Shown here piece by piece: positions 1 to 10,970 of a stretch of 64,000 nucleotides of DNA (the first letter of the stretch is position 1; every line of letters starts with the position of its first letter). The position numbers were made by a program, and so were the translations under genes. The notes beneath the pieces are model-generated. The model ran no database searches, was not told the origin of the DNA, and was given only the letters and a program-made list of their open reading frames with translations. This DNA comes from Allium sativum (Eukaryota; Streptophyta; Magnoliopsida; Asparagales; Amaryllidaceae). The stretch spans positions 248,218,427 to 248,282,426 of the forward strand of contig CM060910.1 in assembly GCA_030737875.1 (NCBI GenBank), given 5' to 3'.

Positions 1-464
1 CCTTGCTTCAATGTCAAGAACCTTTCCATATATAGATTTTCTTTTGCCCTTGAGAGAAACTTTGCCTCAAACCTACGTCTGAAATCCGCCCAAGAGTCAA
101 TAGGACGCTCCCCATTAGTGACCTCCCACCAAAACAAGGCCTCTCCCTTCATTAACCAAGCTGCTAATTTGACTTTCCTCCCTTCTTCTACTTCAAAGAT
201 TTCTAGCAATTCTTCTACCTCCTTAAGCCAATCTCTAGCTTCCACAAACGTTTCTGACCCTTGAAAAGGTTTTCCACCTATAGCCTTAAATTCCTTGCAT
301 GTCTTTGCAAAAGTATCAGCGCGAGGAGGGGGAGGAGGAGGAGGAGCGAGTGCAACTGGTGGTGGAGGAACATTGGCTGGACCTGCAGCGGCCCTAGCCT
401 CTAATAACCTCCTATACCATCCTGGTATCCTTACACCCTCCGGAAGGTTAAGATCTTCAGCCAT
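1..464 (-). CDS. gag: gag N-terminus of chromovirus (partial)
   Basis: The start codon is at 464-462, and 154 codons stay open to the window edge. The protein would be the retrotransposon capsid precursor that packages element RNA into cytoplasmic particles. It begins MAEDLNLP, has a run of prolines near residues 36-50, and then a retrotransposon gag-domain core with [15 protein letters not shown] and [14 protein letters not shown]. It is nearly identical to the gag at 14039. At the codon where that copy has a TGA stop, this copy has AGA, so the reading frame is intact here. Zinc knuckles and pol lie beyond the window. The family assignment is secure; whether the element is functional cannot be judged. 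Confidence 0.88.
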   Translation of the reverse strand, partial: MAEDLNLPEGVRIPGWYRRLLEARAAAGPANVPPPPVALAPPPPPPPRADTFAKTCKEFKAIGGKPFQGSETFVEARDWLKEVEELLEIFEVEEGRKVKLAAWLMKGEALFWWEVTNGERPIDSWADFRRRFEAKFLSRAKENLYMERFLTLKQ

Positions 465-647
465 GCTAAAACGAAAAAGGAAAGATTCGAAATGGAGAAT
501 TCGAAAGATGGCTATTGGGGATTATGTTTTTCATAAAAACTTTCCTCTTTAAATTACTCATCAAGACATGTTTTTGAAAACACTTCTTCCAAAAATACTT
601 AAGAAAAATAGTTTTTCTAAAAAATTTATCTGTTCTGGTAACCTTAA

Positions 648-659
648 GCTCTGATACCA
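648..659 (-). other. Primer-binding site (initiator Met tRNA)
   Basis: On the minus strand this reads TGGTATCAGAGC, the standard complement of the plant initiator-Met tRNA 3' end. It lies two bases inside the LTR end, as in the sister element at 13840-13851. Confidence 0.9.
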
Positions 660-661
660 CG

Positions 662-3634
662 TGTAACACCCCACGTCCATTAATGTCACTCCCAAAGGGA
701 ATGCATTAACTTCCATGGAGGTTTTAAGTGAATATAGAATAGAAAAATTACAACAAGACAGATAATAAGTAGTACTTGGAAATCCAAAACTTTATTTCAT
801 TGCAGCGGAAATTAAACATGTTTGTTACATCATAAAACCATAAATCAGAGTCAAGTACAATATCCATCTTGATAAAACAAAGTACATAACCACATTACAT
901 AAATAGCCATTAAACAAGATAACAAGCTGGACTTTACTTCAGCGGTCCAAGCTTTCCAAAAGAGAGATAAAGCAATCCAATCAAACTCCGCTAGAGCTGA
1001 CCCACCCTGAGGACCTGGAGGGGGGGAAGATAGAAATGAAGGGGGTCAGACATAAAGTTTGGCGAGTATGATAATTCTAACAATACTATTATCAAAATAA
1101 TTAGACTGAGGCACAAGCTGGAAAATAAGGAAATGTCTATGAACTATTGGGTATGGAAGAGCAGATAAAGATAATGTTAAAGGCACACCTGATTACTAAC
1201 GAATAATTACTAAACTGCACCACACCAGTCACCTTAAAAGTTGATCCCACTTGCTTCACTTAGAAATTATATAAATAGCTTTGTGTACCCCTAACTAACT
1301 ACATAGGTACCGCCTTCCCCTATCTCCGCTAGGTGTACCCCACTACCCACTTGCGATCGGCTCCCTACTCGTAGATACCTGTGCTGGTCCCACAGTGGGG
1401 TGTATCACTCCCCTAAAGTTGCAACCCGATACAGCTAAAGAATGCACGACTTATACCTACACGATGCAACAACGTCTTACCTACCAGCCCGGGTCCACAC
1501 ACGCATATGAAACCCGTTGGACTTGCGTTGCCACCGCTAACCCGTTTGGCCTCTTATAGTCAAGCCCAGTATGCGTGTCCCGTCCTCGACTTGGGTCGAG
1601 CCCACAAAGATACGTTTGGGTTACTGGTTGAAATGGGCCCTCAGTTACTTACAAGCTATCCACCTAAGCTTGTCCCCACTAGTGTATCCCACTTAACCCT
1701 CTTCTTAGTCATGTTCATTTACATGTGTGTTTGGTTAAGTCTTACTAATCGTATTTCAAATGCCACGAAAGGCTCCCACTAGATTCCTCATGCCACCCAA
1801 GGAACCTACTTAACCCCCATGTCCCACTTCACATGTTTATCTGGTTAAGTATTTCTTAATTCATTCAGGCTATAACCTCATAAAGACCTCTCACATTAGA
1901 CTGGCATTTATGGCAGCTGGATTCGCCGGGTGGGTCCGGGCAGTCTTACACCATAAAAGAGTTTAACCTCGTGTCTTTACAACTGTTATGCTTTAATTTG
2001 GGCCTAGGACCTCTCACATTGGGCTGACATTTGTGACTACTGGATTTGCCGGGCGGGTCCGGCCAGTTTTACGTCACAAATGAGTCCAACCTCGTGTCCT
2101 AAGCATTGATTAACACTTATAATCTTTTACCCCAGTTTTAAATATATCCCTATTCAAATCATTAATTAATTCCAATTTTAATGATATCCATAATTGATTC
2201 AATTATGGCCATCCACTTACGGTATGCAAAATCATATCAATTGCACCCCAAATTCTTAATATTAAATCCTTAATATTACCCCTACCCCACGTTATACGTT
2301 CACTTATTCAACGCAAAATATACGTTAGACTCGAATAGTCTAACTCATAGCACAAAGGTAAATTATCACAACATATAGACAAATAAAATAGATCTAATCA
2401 TAATAGGGGTGAAACTTGCATAAAACTACACATGTCATGGATCTAATGGTGTCAACTTGTTTGGTTAAATGTCACAACTTACATAATATGATCATAACCC
2501 AAGTTCATGTATAAACTTGCATATGTGGTTTATGCAACATAATGATGGTGTGAACTAACATCTAACACGTAGAACTCACACATGTCATAACATAATTCTA
2601 GATCTAAATAGATGTCATAATTCTAGATCTAAATAGATGTCATACAATATGTGAGATTATTCATACTAATAAATCTAAACTTGCATAGGTACATGTGATT
2701 TATCATGTGAATCATCATAGCCCAAATATATATAATCAACATCATGATTCATAAGCTAACTACAACATAATAACATCATGGCTTTGTAACATCGCAACTT
2801 AGCATAGAAACTTGCAACATATATAATATCATCATAGCATGATTAACAACATATAGGATATCATCATCACATAACATAGGATTTACAACATACATGATAG
2901 CATAAGGTTTACAACAACATATATGACAATTCACATCATTTTCTTATGATCCATATCACATCTTAATCTAATTAGTTTGCTACTAATCTTATTAAGATCA
3001 TCATACTCACAATTAGAAAAGAAAGAGAGTCTTGATTTGCTTTAGAGTTGAGTAGAATTAGTGTTTTGATTAGCTTTCTTCCTTCTTAGTTGGCGGCGGC
3101 TACACTGAGTTCCATGGCGATGGCATGATGGCGGCTATTCTATTTTTCATGTGATTTTAGAGTGAGAGACTGCCTAGGTATATATAGAGTTTAGGATTCA
3201 TTTAGACCGTCAGATCAACTCAGAACTAACCTGAACCGTTAAATTAACCAACTCAGCCCTAAAGACACATCACCAGCTCAAGATTGTGCTCTGCCAAAAC
3301 CTGGCCGACTTGACCAGGTCGACACCCAAGTCGACTACGCAGTTGACCTGGTCCTGGGGGTGTCGACTGCCCAGTCGACTCCCCAGTCAACCTGGGGTGC
3401 TGGGCGGGAAATTTCCCGCCTGGCCTGTTTGACTTCGAATTTTGAATTTTGTGAAACTTCCGATGGCCATATCTCCTTCATACGAAGTCCAAATCACGCA
3501 AACTCGGACTCTATTTCAACCAGAATTCCGAGACGAACACAATGGCGCAACCCGTTTCCCACAATTCTCACGTCTGAGATTAGTAATTCTTTAATTTGTG
3601 AATATTAATATTAACACAATTACGGGGTGTTACA
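662..3634 (-). repeat. 5' LTR of the left chromovirus (2973 bp)
   Basis: Termini on the minus strand are TGTAACACCCCGTAAT and GGGGTGTTACA. The LTR aligns along much of its length with the LTRs at 10971 and 18988. It carries a duplicated block containing CCCGGACCCGCCCGGC-like sequence (about 1880-2095), and near its U3 end a cluster of GTCGAC palindromes (about 3310-3400) that is much larger than in the sister copies. ORFs in it (for example 1507-1782) are LTR sequence without gag or pol similarity. Confidence 0.9.
3176..3188 (-). promoter_or_regulatory. Probable TATA box of the left chromovirus LTR
   Basis: The minus strand reads CTCTATATATACC, about 450 bp inside the LTR start. The sister LTRs have CTATAAATA at the corresponding position (11334 and 19364), which supports it as the U3/R promoter. 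Confidence 0.5.
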
Positions 3635-5725
3635 GGGAGTGCCCATTTTTGTAAAAGCAATTGGACGAGGAACGCTCCTCTTTCAAGAGATTCATGGAGA
3701 AGAAGGGGAGGAATTTGAAGAAGGTCATGGATGCCCTTTTGGATACCAGGAAGAAGGTGGATGCTTTCCTAGACCCTTCCTACGATCAAGTGCTTGAGGA
3801 CTCTTTCGTGGCCCTACTACTTATGGTCTATGCTGAAAATTGCGAGAAATGCCCATACCTAAGCTTTTTTGGCATAACCGATCGGTTTTTATAGTGATTT
3901 GCAACACTTTTTATTATAACAAATAATAAATAAATTATTACGGGAGATAGACAAACTGTCTAGCTACTAGGGTTTTTTAAGGTGGACCGTCCACCACAAT
4001 CGGTTGTTAAGGTGGACCATCCATCAAAATACTATCAAAGTTACAGCGATGAAGCTGGACACTATTTCTAGACGACAGAATGACCTCAAACTCCATGCAG
4101 GGTGTTAAATATACATTACATACTTCAAAGAAGTAGATTTCATATGGACACTTTATACACAAAGCAAACCATACACACAGTAAAGTACCAATCCATTGTA
4201 CATTGTACACCATCCTATCAGCACTCAACCTAGCATGTAAGCCACACAGTAAAACATGGTAGCATCCAAGAATGACATTGAGGGGACTCAGACCACTTGC
4301 ATCCCATAGTACTTACATCAAAGCACCTGACATGGTATAGGTTCCTTGAAATTAGCTCAGCACAGGGCCAAAGCTAGAGAATACTTGCCACAGTCCTAAA
4401 GCTAAGAAAGTAGGTCAACAATACATCCACAACTCACACCAAATTACAAACAGCATACTGACCCAGGCCTAAGTTTTGTTACAATTCCAAAACATATGGC
4501 TGAAAAGTTTTGGTCATCGGTGAAAGCACTTCTTCGTGGTGTAGCGACATCAGAATCGAAGGATGTGGATGCAAGAGCCCTCCTTTCTTTTGAAATTCCA
4601 TCAATCAAAGAAGACTCAAAGAGGAGGAAGCTGAGAAAGAGGGGCTAGAGGCTTCAACTGCTAGTAAAACTATCGAAATGTTATCCTCGTTGTAGTTTTC
4701 GAGGAGCGACGATGGTGGTTCCCACTCAAAGAGAAGGGACGAACCGCAAGAGCTCAAAGGGAAAAGAGATCATAATTATCTCTCCTCCTCATCTGGCTTA
4801 GGTATCTATGCTTTCTCTTTTGATAAATTATCTTCTTTTGGTCGCCTTCCCAATGGCGTCCATGTACTAAACATGTTTGTTATAAACTTACAACAAATTT
4901 GTTAGAAATATTCTTTCATAAATTAGATTTAAACAAGTGAAATTGCATAATAAAGTTCCTTTAATGATTATTTTTAGGACCAATTTTTATCATGATTCTG
5001 TTGTCCTTTTGGCAATGAGTATAAAGCTTTACACGGGAGGGCCTCTATTAAAGAGTCTGGATCATCATGAATTAAAAGTAAATTAAGCTTACAACTTGTT
5101 TTTCCACGCAAAACTAAAACTTCTAGGAAAGCCTTCTTCCTTTCAAGTTAATTTTGAAAATTCTTTAAGGATCATAAGAGAGAGAGAGAGAGTTTTTGAT
5201 GTGTATATGACTTGTATATATTGTAACTTGTACTTGATCTTTGTAATAACAATAATCTTTTAATAAACAATCATATAGCTTTAGGTTTTGATCGAAGCTA
5301 TGTTATTATATAATTACAGTGAACTGAAACTTCAAGGAGCCCAATCATCTGAGACTTCTTATCAAAATTCATTAATCTAAGAAGAGTGTTTCAGGAGAGG
5401 TTTCCCTTAATTAAATCATCAAATTCCATTTGATAAGAGTTTCTAAATGAATTATAGATACTTCAAATGGAGCACCATAGGTTTCATTTTGACTTTTGGG
5501 GAGTGACAAAAAAGAGTCCTTAGAGAAAGGTGGTTATAATATCTTAAAATTATCACATGGCAAGTAACTTCCCTCTTTTAAGGAATAAGATTATACTTAT
5601 AATTTTCTATAAATATGAACGTATTTTGAAACCAATATGTCAGTTTTTAATGAGATAATAAATAACTCATCTCTTCATATTGTATAGTATATTTGCACTT
5701 ATTGACTAGGATCCTCTATCACAAC
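3635..5725. other. Unassigned DNA between two retroelements
   Basis: I recognise no known family here. The stretch contains a short unknown ORF at 3661-3894 (listed separately) and an ATG-initiated 50-codon ORF at 4496-4648 (starts MAEKFWSSVK, ends in a basic RRKLRKRG tail). After that second ORF, coding-like text continues in other frames to about 4800, as in a decayed gene or element. A GA run lies at 5178-5192. From about 5190 to 5280 the DNA resembles a 3' end of some transcript (T/A-rich). The region is interrupted on the left by the chromovirus and may be the pre-insertion locus. Confidence 0.4.
3661..3894 (+). pseudogene. Short ORF of unknown family, perhaps a gene remnant
   Basis: This is a 77-codon frame beginning at a TTG, with no ATG until codon 12, and starting only 26 bp from the chromovirus LTR end. 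The peptide is charged and likely helical (SSFKRFMEKKGRNLKK, then LLDTRKKVDAFLDPSYDQ), with a hydrophobic stretch around residue 50. Codon use looks gene-like compared with the surrounding AT-rich DNA. The frame upstream meets a TAA before the LTR. It may be the tail of an exon cut by the insertion, or chance. I do not recognise the product. Confidence 0.25.
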
Positions 5726-6723
5726 TATTGAAATCAAAAAATGACCACAACACCAAAGGTGTCCTTAGAACACTTCACCAAAAGGTATAAAATAGAAAAT
5801 TGGAGCCATAAATATCAAAGCAAGTAAAAACACGGGAATTTTAGAGTGGTTCGGCCTGGAAATGGCCTACTTCACTATGGAAACTATTTTTATTATCATT
5901 GAGGAATTTACAAAGTGCATTACTTCATACATTTCACTCATTTTATGACATATCTCTCTTTTCGGTCGAAATTTCACTTGAATTCATGAAGAAATCGGTG
6001 AGATCTCTTGATTTGTGATTTATGAAGAAATTTCACTTGAATTCATTAGTTCCATGGTGAATTTGTGTTAGATCTAGGATTGAGTGATAATTAACGAAGA
6101 TTAGAGTAGCGTGAGTCAAATTTGAGAAATCTCTAATGGAGTTTGGATAAGACTTGATCCATTTGTTGTTTTAAAGAGACGGATTGATCTTGAGAAGCCA
6201 TTAATGGAGCTTAGAATGAAGTTTAGAGTGATGGAGAAATCGTTTGAGCAGCCCTTCGGGGTAGAATTTTTGGTCCTCTAAAATGAAGAGAGTGTAGAGG
6301 TATTTATAGGAGAGGTGAGAGTGTAGTGGCATTTCGGTAATTTAGGGTGTACATGGTCATGTGAGTACAGCTGGCCATTTGCTCTTTACAGTTGGAGCTC
6401 GCTGTCAGGGATGACCTGACACTAATATGTGCAACGACTTGGCAGTATACATCATGGGTTGAACGTCTTGCGACATGAGTTCTTTGCGGCATGAAAGCAT
6501 CCCGCATCTTGAATTTGTTTATACGGTCTAATCTCCAACTAGCAACAGCTGTACCACATGCACATATACCAACATTATATGTAAATATGCACCGCTTATA
6601 TGCCCACATCTCCCCGTTTTGCAAAGGAATAGAATCACGTGACTTCATACAAATATTTTGTGCCAACCAAATTTTTACAATATGAATTATCCATTTAAAT
6701 ATGCACAGTAATCACTTTGTATA
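5726..6723 (-). repeat. 3' LTR of the Tat-like element, first segment
   Basis: This begins TATTGAAATC, against TGTTGAAATC at 29165, so the terminal TG has decayed. It aligns with 29165-29975 and then 43350 to about 43540. Near 6530 it is uninterrupted where the partner LTR carries the giant-LTR element. It is cut at 6723 by the SIRE-like insertion and resumes at 24390. Confidence 0.85.
6299..6310 (-). promoter_or_regulatory. Probable TATA box of the Tat-like LTR
   Basis: The minus strand reads CCTATAAATACC. The matching place in the other LTR (29755-29765) reads CCTATAAACACC. The position is compatible with the U3/R boundary. Confidence 0.5.
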
Positions 6724-7347
6724 TGTTGGAGAATGGAGTTTTGATAACAACAACCTTATTTCAATTATCACTGATTATAAAATATATACTAACATCTTTA
6801 TCTAGAATATATATATATATATACGCAATACGTAGGATTTGTATACAAGAATTAATACTGAAGACTGTACATTTTAAGAGCTTTTAGAGATTCAGAATTC
6901 AGAGTAGATTCAAGACTCATGAGTAATCAAGATTTCAAGAGTTCAAGTATAATACATTTATAGAGCCTAGATTTTGTAAGACTCTGAATAGCACTCCAGG
7001 TTCAAATCCAAATTCAAATTTTGATTTTTCAATTCTTTTCTCAATCCCTTCTATTTTGTTTTTCTATTTGATTCTCAATCCGCTCTATTTTGTTTTTATT
7101 CTTGTTTCTATTTTTATTCTTCTTTGTTTTTCGAACTTCAGTTTTTATATACTTTATTTATATTTTATATAGTTTAAAACCTAATAATTTTATAATTGTA
7201 TTTATATAGTTTAAAAATATGTTTTCATATGTTTTTCTATCATATAATATTGATTTGCAACATTAGAATTTTACTCAAGAATTTCCAGAATTAATTTTAT
7301 ATCAAAACTCTTGAAAAATGCTTTGAAAAATGAAATTTATACATGAG

Positions 7348-7381
7348 TATGTCGACATAGTAAAATATGAATGTCGACATA
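7348..7381 (+). promoter_or_regulatory. Paired GTCGAC palindromes upstream of the SIRE-like LTR promoter
   Basis: TATGTCGACATA at 7348-7359 is followed by ATGTCGACATA at 7371-7381, about 115 bp upstream of the TATA box. The same pair recurs before ORF2 (9535-9568) and ORF3 (22003-22033). In the 3' LTR the second palindrome is mutated (near 23635). Palindrome pairs of this sort could bind a dimeric factor; that role is inference. Confidence 0.55.
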
Positions 7382-7462
7382 CAATGGCTAGTTTTCTAAT
7401 TTTGAAGGGAAGTGTCTATTCACTATTTGAAATGCTTCAGAACCATTGCAACCCTTCATTCT

Positions 7463-7472
7463 CTATAAAAAG
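7463..7472 (+). promoter_or_regulatory. TATA box of the SIRE-like 5' LTR
   Basis: CTATAAAAAG is preceded by CATTCT and followed by a CT-rich leader (about 7490-7530). The identical box occurs in the 3' LTR at 23727-23736. It is likely the U3/R promoter. Confidence 0.65.
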
Positions 7473-8131
7473 AGGTTAAAACCGAATTTTCTAACATCTC
7501 TTCTTCTCCATCTTCATCTCCTTCATCCTATCATTATTCTTAATCATTTTAATGGTTTTTACTCTTATACTCTGCCAAATTCACTTCTGAATTGATAAAA
7601 ACTTCTTCTCTCTACACTCTCTACTCTTTGAATCAAGTGCTATTGAAGAGTTATAGGGCAGTTTTGTAATTGCTTGGGTTGAAAGACCCTGTTTGTAAGT
7701 CAGAGAGTAAACAGTTTATCCTTGTAGCCGTGAAACCAAGGAATAGGAGTCGGTGTGCTCTTGTTAAGCCATAAAATCAAGGGATAGGGGTCGGTGTCTC
7801 CTTGTTGAGCTGTGAAATCAAGGAGGTTGTATTTGGCTATTTGAAAATAGTAATAAAACTCTGCACAATTCAGCATTGTGCGAGATTGGACGTAGGAGCG
7901 ATCTGAACCAGTACATAATCCGGTGTGTTCTTTCCTTTTCTGCACTTTATCTTTATTTATTTTGCATGTGTGTTTGAATTTGCGCCTGTGATTGTATTTG
8001 TGGTGTTTGATTCATCCCATAGTTCTCTATATTTTTTAATTCTGTTTAAATTCTTATAAACACTATTCAACCCCCCCCCCCCCTCTAGTGTTTGCTTTGC
8101 CTGGATGATCCACTCCGCAGTCCCTAACAAT

Positions 8132-8143
8132 TGTTATCGGAGC
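8132..8143 (+). other. Primer-binding site (initiator Met type, two mismatches)
   Basis: It reads TGTTATCGGAGC two bases after the LTR end, against the usual TGGTATCAGAGC. The changes may be decay in this copy. Confidence 0.65.
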
Positions 8144-8190
8144 GACGTCTTTCAAAATGTTCATAATCTGATTTTTGAAAATTTGGTAAA

Positions 8191-9207
8191 ATGGCAACGA
8201 ACACTGGTAGCAATAATAGTTCTTTTGTAGAGGGTCAATCCACTGTTAGACCACCACTGTTTAATGGTAGTAATTATTCATATTGGGCATGTAGAATGAA
8301 AATCTATTTAAAGTTTGTAGGATTAGACACATGGAATAGTACTCAAAATGAATATGTTGAACCCACAACTGCATTTGCACAATGGACAAATGAACAAAAG
8401 GCTGCTGCACAATGCAATTCTAAAGCCATGAATATGTTATTTTGTTCATTAGATAGAAATGGGTTTAATAGAGTATCAGTATGTAAAACTGCTTATGAAA
8501 TCTAGAGAACTTTACATGTTACTCATGTACGAACTAGTAAAGTTAAACAGACTAAGATAGGCATGCTAGTCAATCAATTTGAGTTATTTAAAATGAATGA
8601 GAATGAGTCTATTTCAGATATGTATTGTAGATTTCAAGAGATAGTGCATTCACTTACACCACTTGGAAAAACTTATTCCGAAACAGATCAAGTCAGAAAA
8701 ATATTAAATTCGTTAACTCAAAAATGTGATCAGAAGACTTTGGCTATAGAAGAAGCCAATGATGTCAATGAAATGAAGATTGAAGAGTTAATTGGGAATC
8801 TAATGTCATATGAAGTTAAATTACAGAAAAGAAAAGAAAATAGATCAACTGAAAAGAAGTCTATTGCACTGAAAGTCACAACAAATGATTCTGACTCGAG
8901 TAGTGAAGATGATGAAGAAACAACACTCATGACAAGTCAGTTTAGAAGATTCCTAAAATATAGAAGGAAGGGTTATAATAAAGCAAATTCAAATTTAAAT
9001 GATGGACGATGCTTTAACTGCAACAAACCAGGGCATGTAAAGAAGATGTGTCCATATCCAGACAAATCTACTCAACAACCAGACAACTCAAACTCATCAA
9101 GGAAAAGAAAGAAAGCATATGCAGCAACGTTAGATGATTCAAATTTGCCATCAAGTGATGAAGATCCAGAAATCCGAAATAAAAATATATGCTTTACAGC
9201 AATTTAG
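8191..9207 (+). pseudogene. gag: SIRE-type Copia gag with one internal stop
   Basis: One frame of about 338 codons runs from ATG 8191 to TAG 9207, broken by a TAG at 8503-8505 in a position where the family has tryptophan (the context reads Y-E-I-stop-R-T-L). Early residues PPLFNGSNYSYWACRMKIYL are the conserved start of plant Copia gag (DUF4219/UBN2 region). The middle holds the helical UBN2 part (NQFELFKMNENESISDMYCRF). An acidic SDSSSEDDEE stretch precedes one CCHC zinc knuckle, CFNCNKPGHVKKMC, at about residues 275-288. The gag would package RNA. It ends where a full SIRE element would continue into protease; here pol is missing. Confidence 0.85.
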
Positions 9208-9815
9208 AGTTCAGAAAATCATGAAGAAAAGGATCAGAAAACCGGGTATGCATTAATTACAATTTAATTTTATTTGGTTGAATGGTTGCTTTGTTTGTTT
9301 GCTTTAGTTCAAATTTAAAATTTTTAATAAACTATTTGAAATTCAAATCTAAAATTTGAAATTTGAAATTCAAAATAATAGTATAATATTAAATAACCAA
9401 TAAATTAATAAAATAAAATTGTTTGTATGATCATTAGGATTAGAAGTATTTCAGGAAATCGTTAAACCTGAAATATAAATCTATAATTTAATTCAAAGCT
9501 TGAAAATCCAAAATTCTTTTTGAAGTATGCACTGTATGTTGACATACAGAAATATACATGTCGACATATACAACGGTTTTGAAATTTAAAATTTTGAACT
9601 TCAAAAGTTTACCTTTCAAACTTCCCTCCATTCTTTTCACCAACTCCCAAGGTCTGAAAAGATGTCCTTTCAATCTGAAAAGTTGTGCCTATTCAATTCA
9701 TATTCACTCAATTCATATCTATTCATTTTCTATATATATATCCATCCTTTCTACCTCTCGTTCACAACTCAAAACAACTTTCTTCATATCTATCCTCCTC
9801 AAAACTATCATATCA
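9208..9815 (+). other. Non-coding spacer and putative ORF2 promoter region
   Basis: This is AT-rich with repeated AAATTTGAAATTC-like text at about 9310-9380. It contains the paired palindrome at 9535-9568 and a TATATATATA tract at 9731-9740, about 80 bp before ORF2. No coding similarity to pol was seen. Confidence 0.5.
9535..9568 (+). promoter_or_regulatory. Paired GTCGAC-type palindromes upstream of ORF2
   Basis: TATGTTGACATA at 9535-9546 has one change from the perfect palindrome, and CATGTCGACATA lies at 9557-9568. Spacing of about 22 bp start to start matches the LTR pair at 7348. ORF2 starts about 250 bp downstream. Confidence 0.5.
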
Positions 9816-10781
9816 ATGGCTTCCTCAAATTCATCTCAGAAATTGAAGATAACCAAAACCATGAAAGGTTATCTTTACAATGATAAAGAGGCCATTAAAA
9901 CCTATGGTGACTATTTAGCAAATGCTAAAGTTAACACGGGTGCTTTCGCCGTCTTTAGCGACTTTCCATCTTATGATCTCGTCGCTCTCTTCCAACACAA
10001 CGAAATCTTGAGTCTAATTGACTCTCGCGACAACGACGAAGTATGTTATCCAAAACTCGTGAAGATGTTCTACGCAAATCTCAACCGCGGATTTTATCAA
10101 GGCAACAAAAATCAAATTTGGAGTAGTGTCAAGGGAACTCAAATTGTTCTTGATGCCGATCTTTTAGGAGAAATTCTAAATTGTAGAAGTGAGGGCACGG
10201 ATTTCTCAACTTTTGCTATCGATGAAGCCGATTTGGAAACCTATCATGATATCTTCAAAGATGATACTCCAATGGAATTCAAAAATTGCTTCTTTCATCC
10301 AAAAACAAGAATCGTTAACCTCCTTCTTCAACATACCATCACTCCCCGTTCCAGAAATTACAATAATCCAACTCTTAAAGTCCAAAAGGCTCTCTTTGCC
10401 ATTATGGGTAATAACCTTATCAAATGGGCCGATATGATTCTACATGAATTTAAGCCCATGGATGTATCTTCAAGAGAAAACACTCTCTACTATGGTGTTT
10501 ATCACACTCGCATTTTCAAATACTTTGGAGTTAATCTTAACGGAGAAGAATTTGTCTCTATGAAAGTGTTTGACGCATCAAATATTAATCTCATGCAAAT
10601 TCCTATCTCTTTCAACCTTATGAGACATATGAGGCCAAGCAAGCTCGATTGCAACAAGAGCAAGATCCAATGGAAGTCGAAGAAGAAGAGACTTCTATGG
10701 AAAGCATCGAGTATCCAATCTCAAATCGTAACCTCAAAGAAAAAATCAAGCGAAAATCATCAAAAATCAAAAGAAGCTTAA
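9816..10781 (+). CDS. Accessory ORF2, plant-transposon-associated protein
   Basis: The best start is ATG 9816, after a TATA-like tract; upstream codons in frame are low-complexity. The 321-residue product contains LVKMFYANLNRGFYQGNKNQ, SVKGTQIVLDADLLGEIL and a downstream region near KALFAIMGNNLIKWADMIL. This arrangement (FYANL, then V-x-G, then LG-x-IL) resembles the 'putative plant transposon protein' domain found in many plant LTR elements; its function is unknown. After about residue 265 the frame becomes K/S-rich and unconvincing, while another frame gives an acidic-then-basic tail running to about 10881, so a small frameshift near 10625 is likely. It contains no RT, integrase or protease motif. 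Confidence 0.6.
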   Translation: MASSNSSQKLKITKTMKGYLYNDKEAIKTYGDYLANAKVNTGAFAVFSDFPSYDLVALFQHNEILSLIDSRDNDEVCYPKLVKMFYANLNRGFYQGNKNQIWSSVKGTQIVLDADLLGEILNCRSEGTDFSTFAIDEADLETYHDIFKDDTPMEFKNCFFHPKTRIVNLLLQHTITPRSRNYNNPTLKVQKALFAIMGNNLIKWADMILHEFKPMDVSSRENTLYYGVYHTRIFKYFGVNLNGEEFVSMKVFDASNINLMQIPISFNLMRHMRPSKLDCNKSKIQWKSKKKRLLWKASSIQSQIVTSKKKSSENHQKSKEA

Positions 10782-10970
10782 CAAGAAGTTTAACAAGAAG
10801 CTTTCCAAAATGACCAAATTCATGGTCAAGATAGGAAGAAAGCTTGGAATTTCATTTTCCTCATCATCATCCGAAAACTAGACCATCTAGTTTAATCTAT
10901 CTTTATATATTTCCTTGTATTTGCTTTCGAATCTCGTATTTAAGTGTGTTTTATTTAGTTGGATGTATTT

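Larger units (their letters stand above)
1..3634 (-). mobile_element. Tekay/Del-like chromovirus, 5' portion (runs off left edge)
   Basis: This is a Ty3/gypsy LTR retrotransposon on the minus strand. Reading leftward it has the 5' LTR (3634 to 662), an initiator-Met primer-binding site (659-648) and the start of gag (464 to 1). The rest lies outside the window. Order, LTR ends (TGTAACACCCC to GGGGTGTTACA) and gag all match the full element at 10971-21869, but the LTR differs enough, mainly in its U3 repeats, to be another subfamily member. The bases after the LTR (GGGAG, 3635-3639) would be one target-site copy; the partner is off-window. The visible gag is open, so this copy could be more intact than the one at 10971. 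Confidence 0.9.
6724..8129 (+). repeat. 5' LTR of the SIRE-like element (1406 bp)
   Basis: It starts TGTTGGAGAATGG and ends CCCTAACA, and matches 22995-24384 throughout with scattered differences and a longer C run near 8070. It contains a TA run near 6810, a paired TATGTCGACATA palindrome at 7348-7381 and a TATA box at 7463. Confidence 0.92.
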
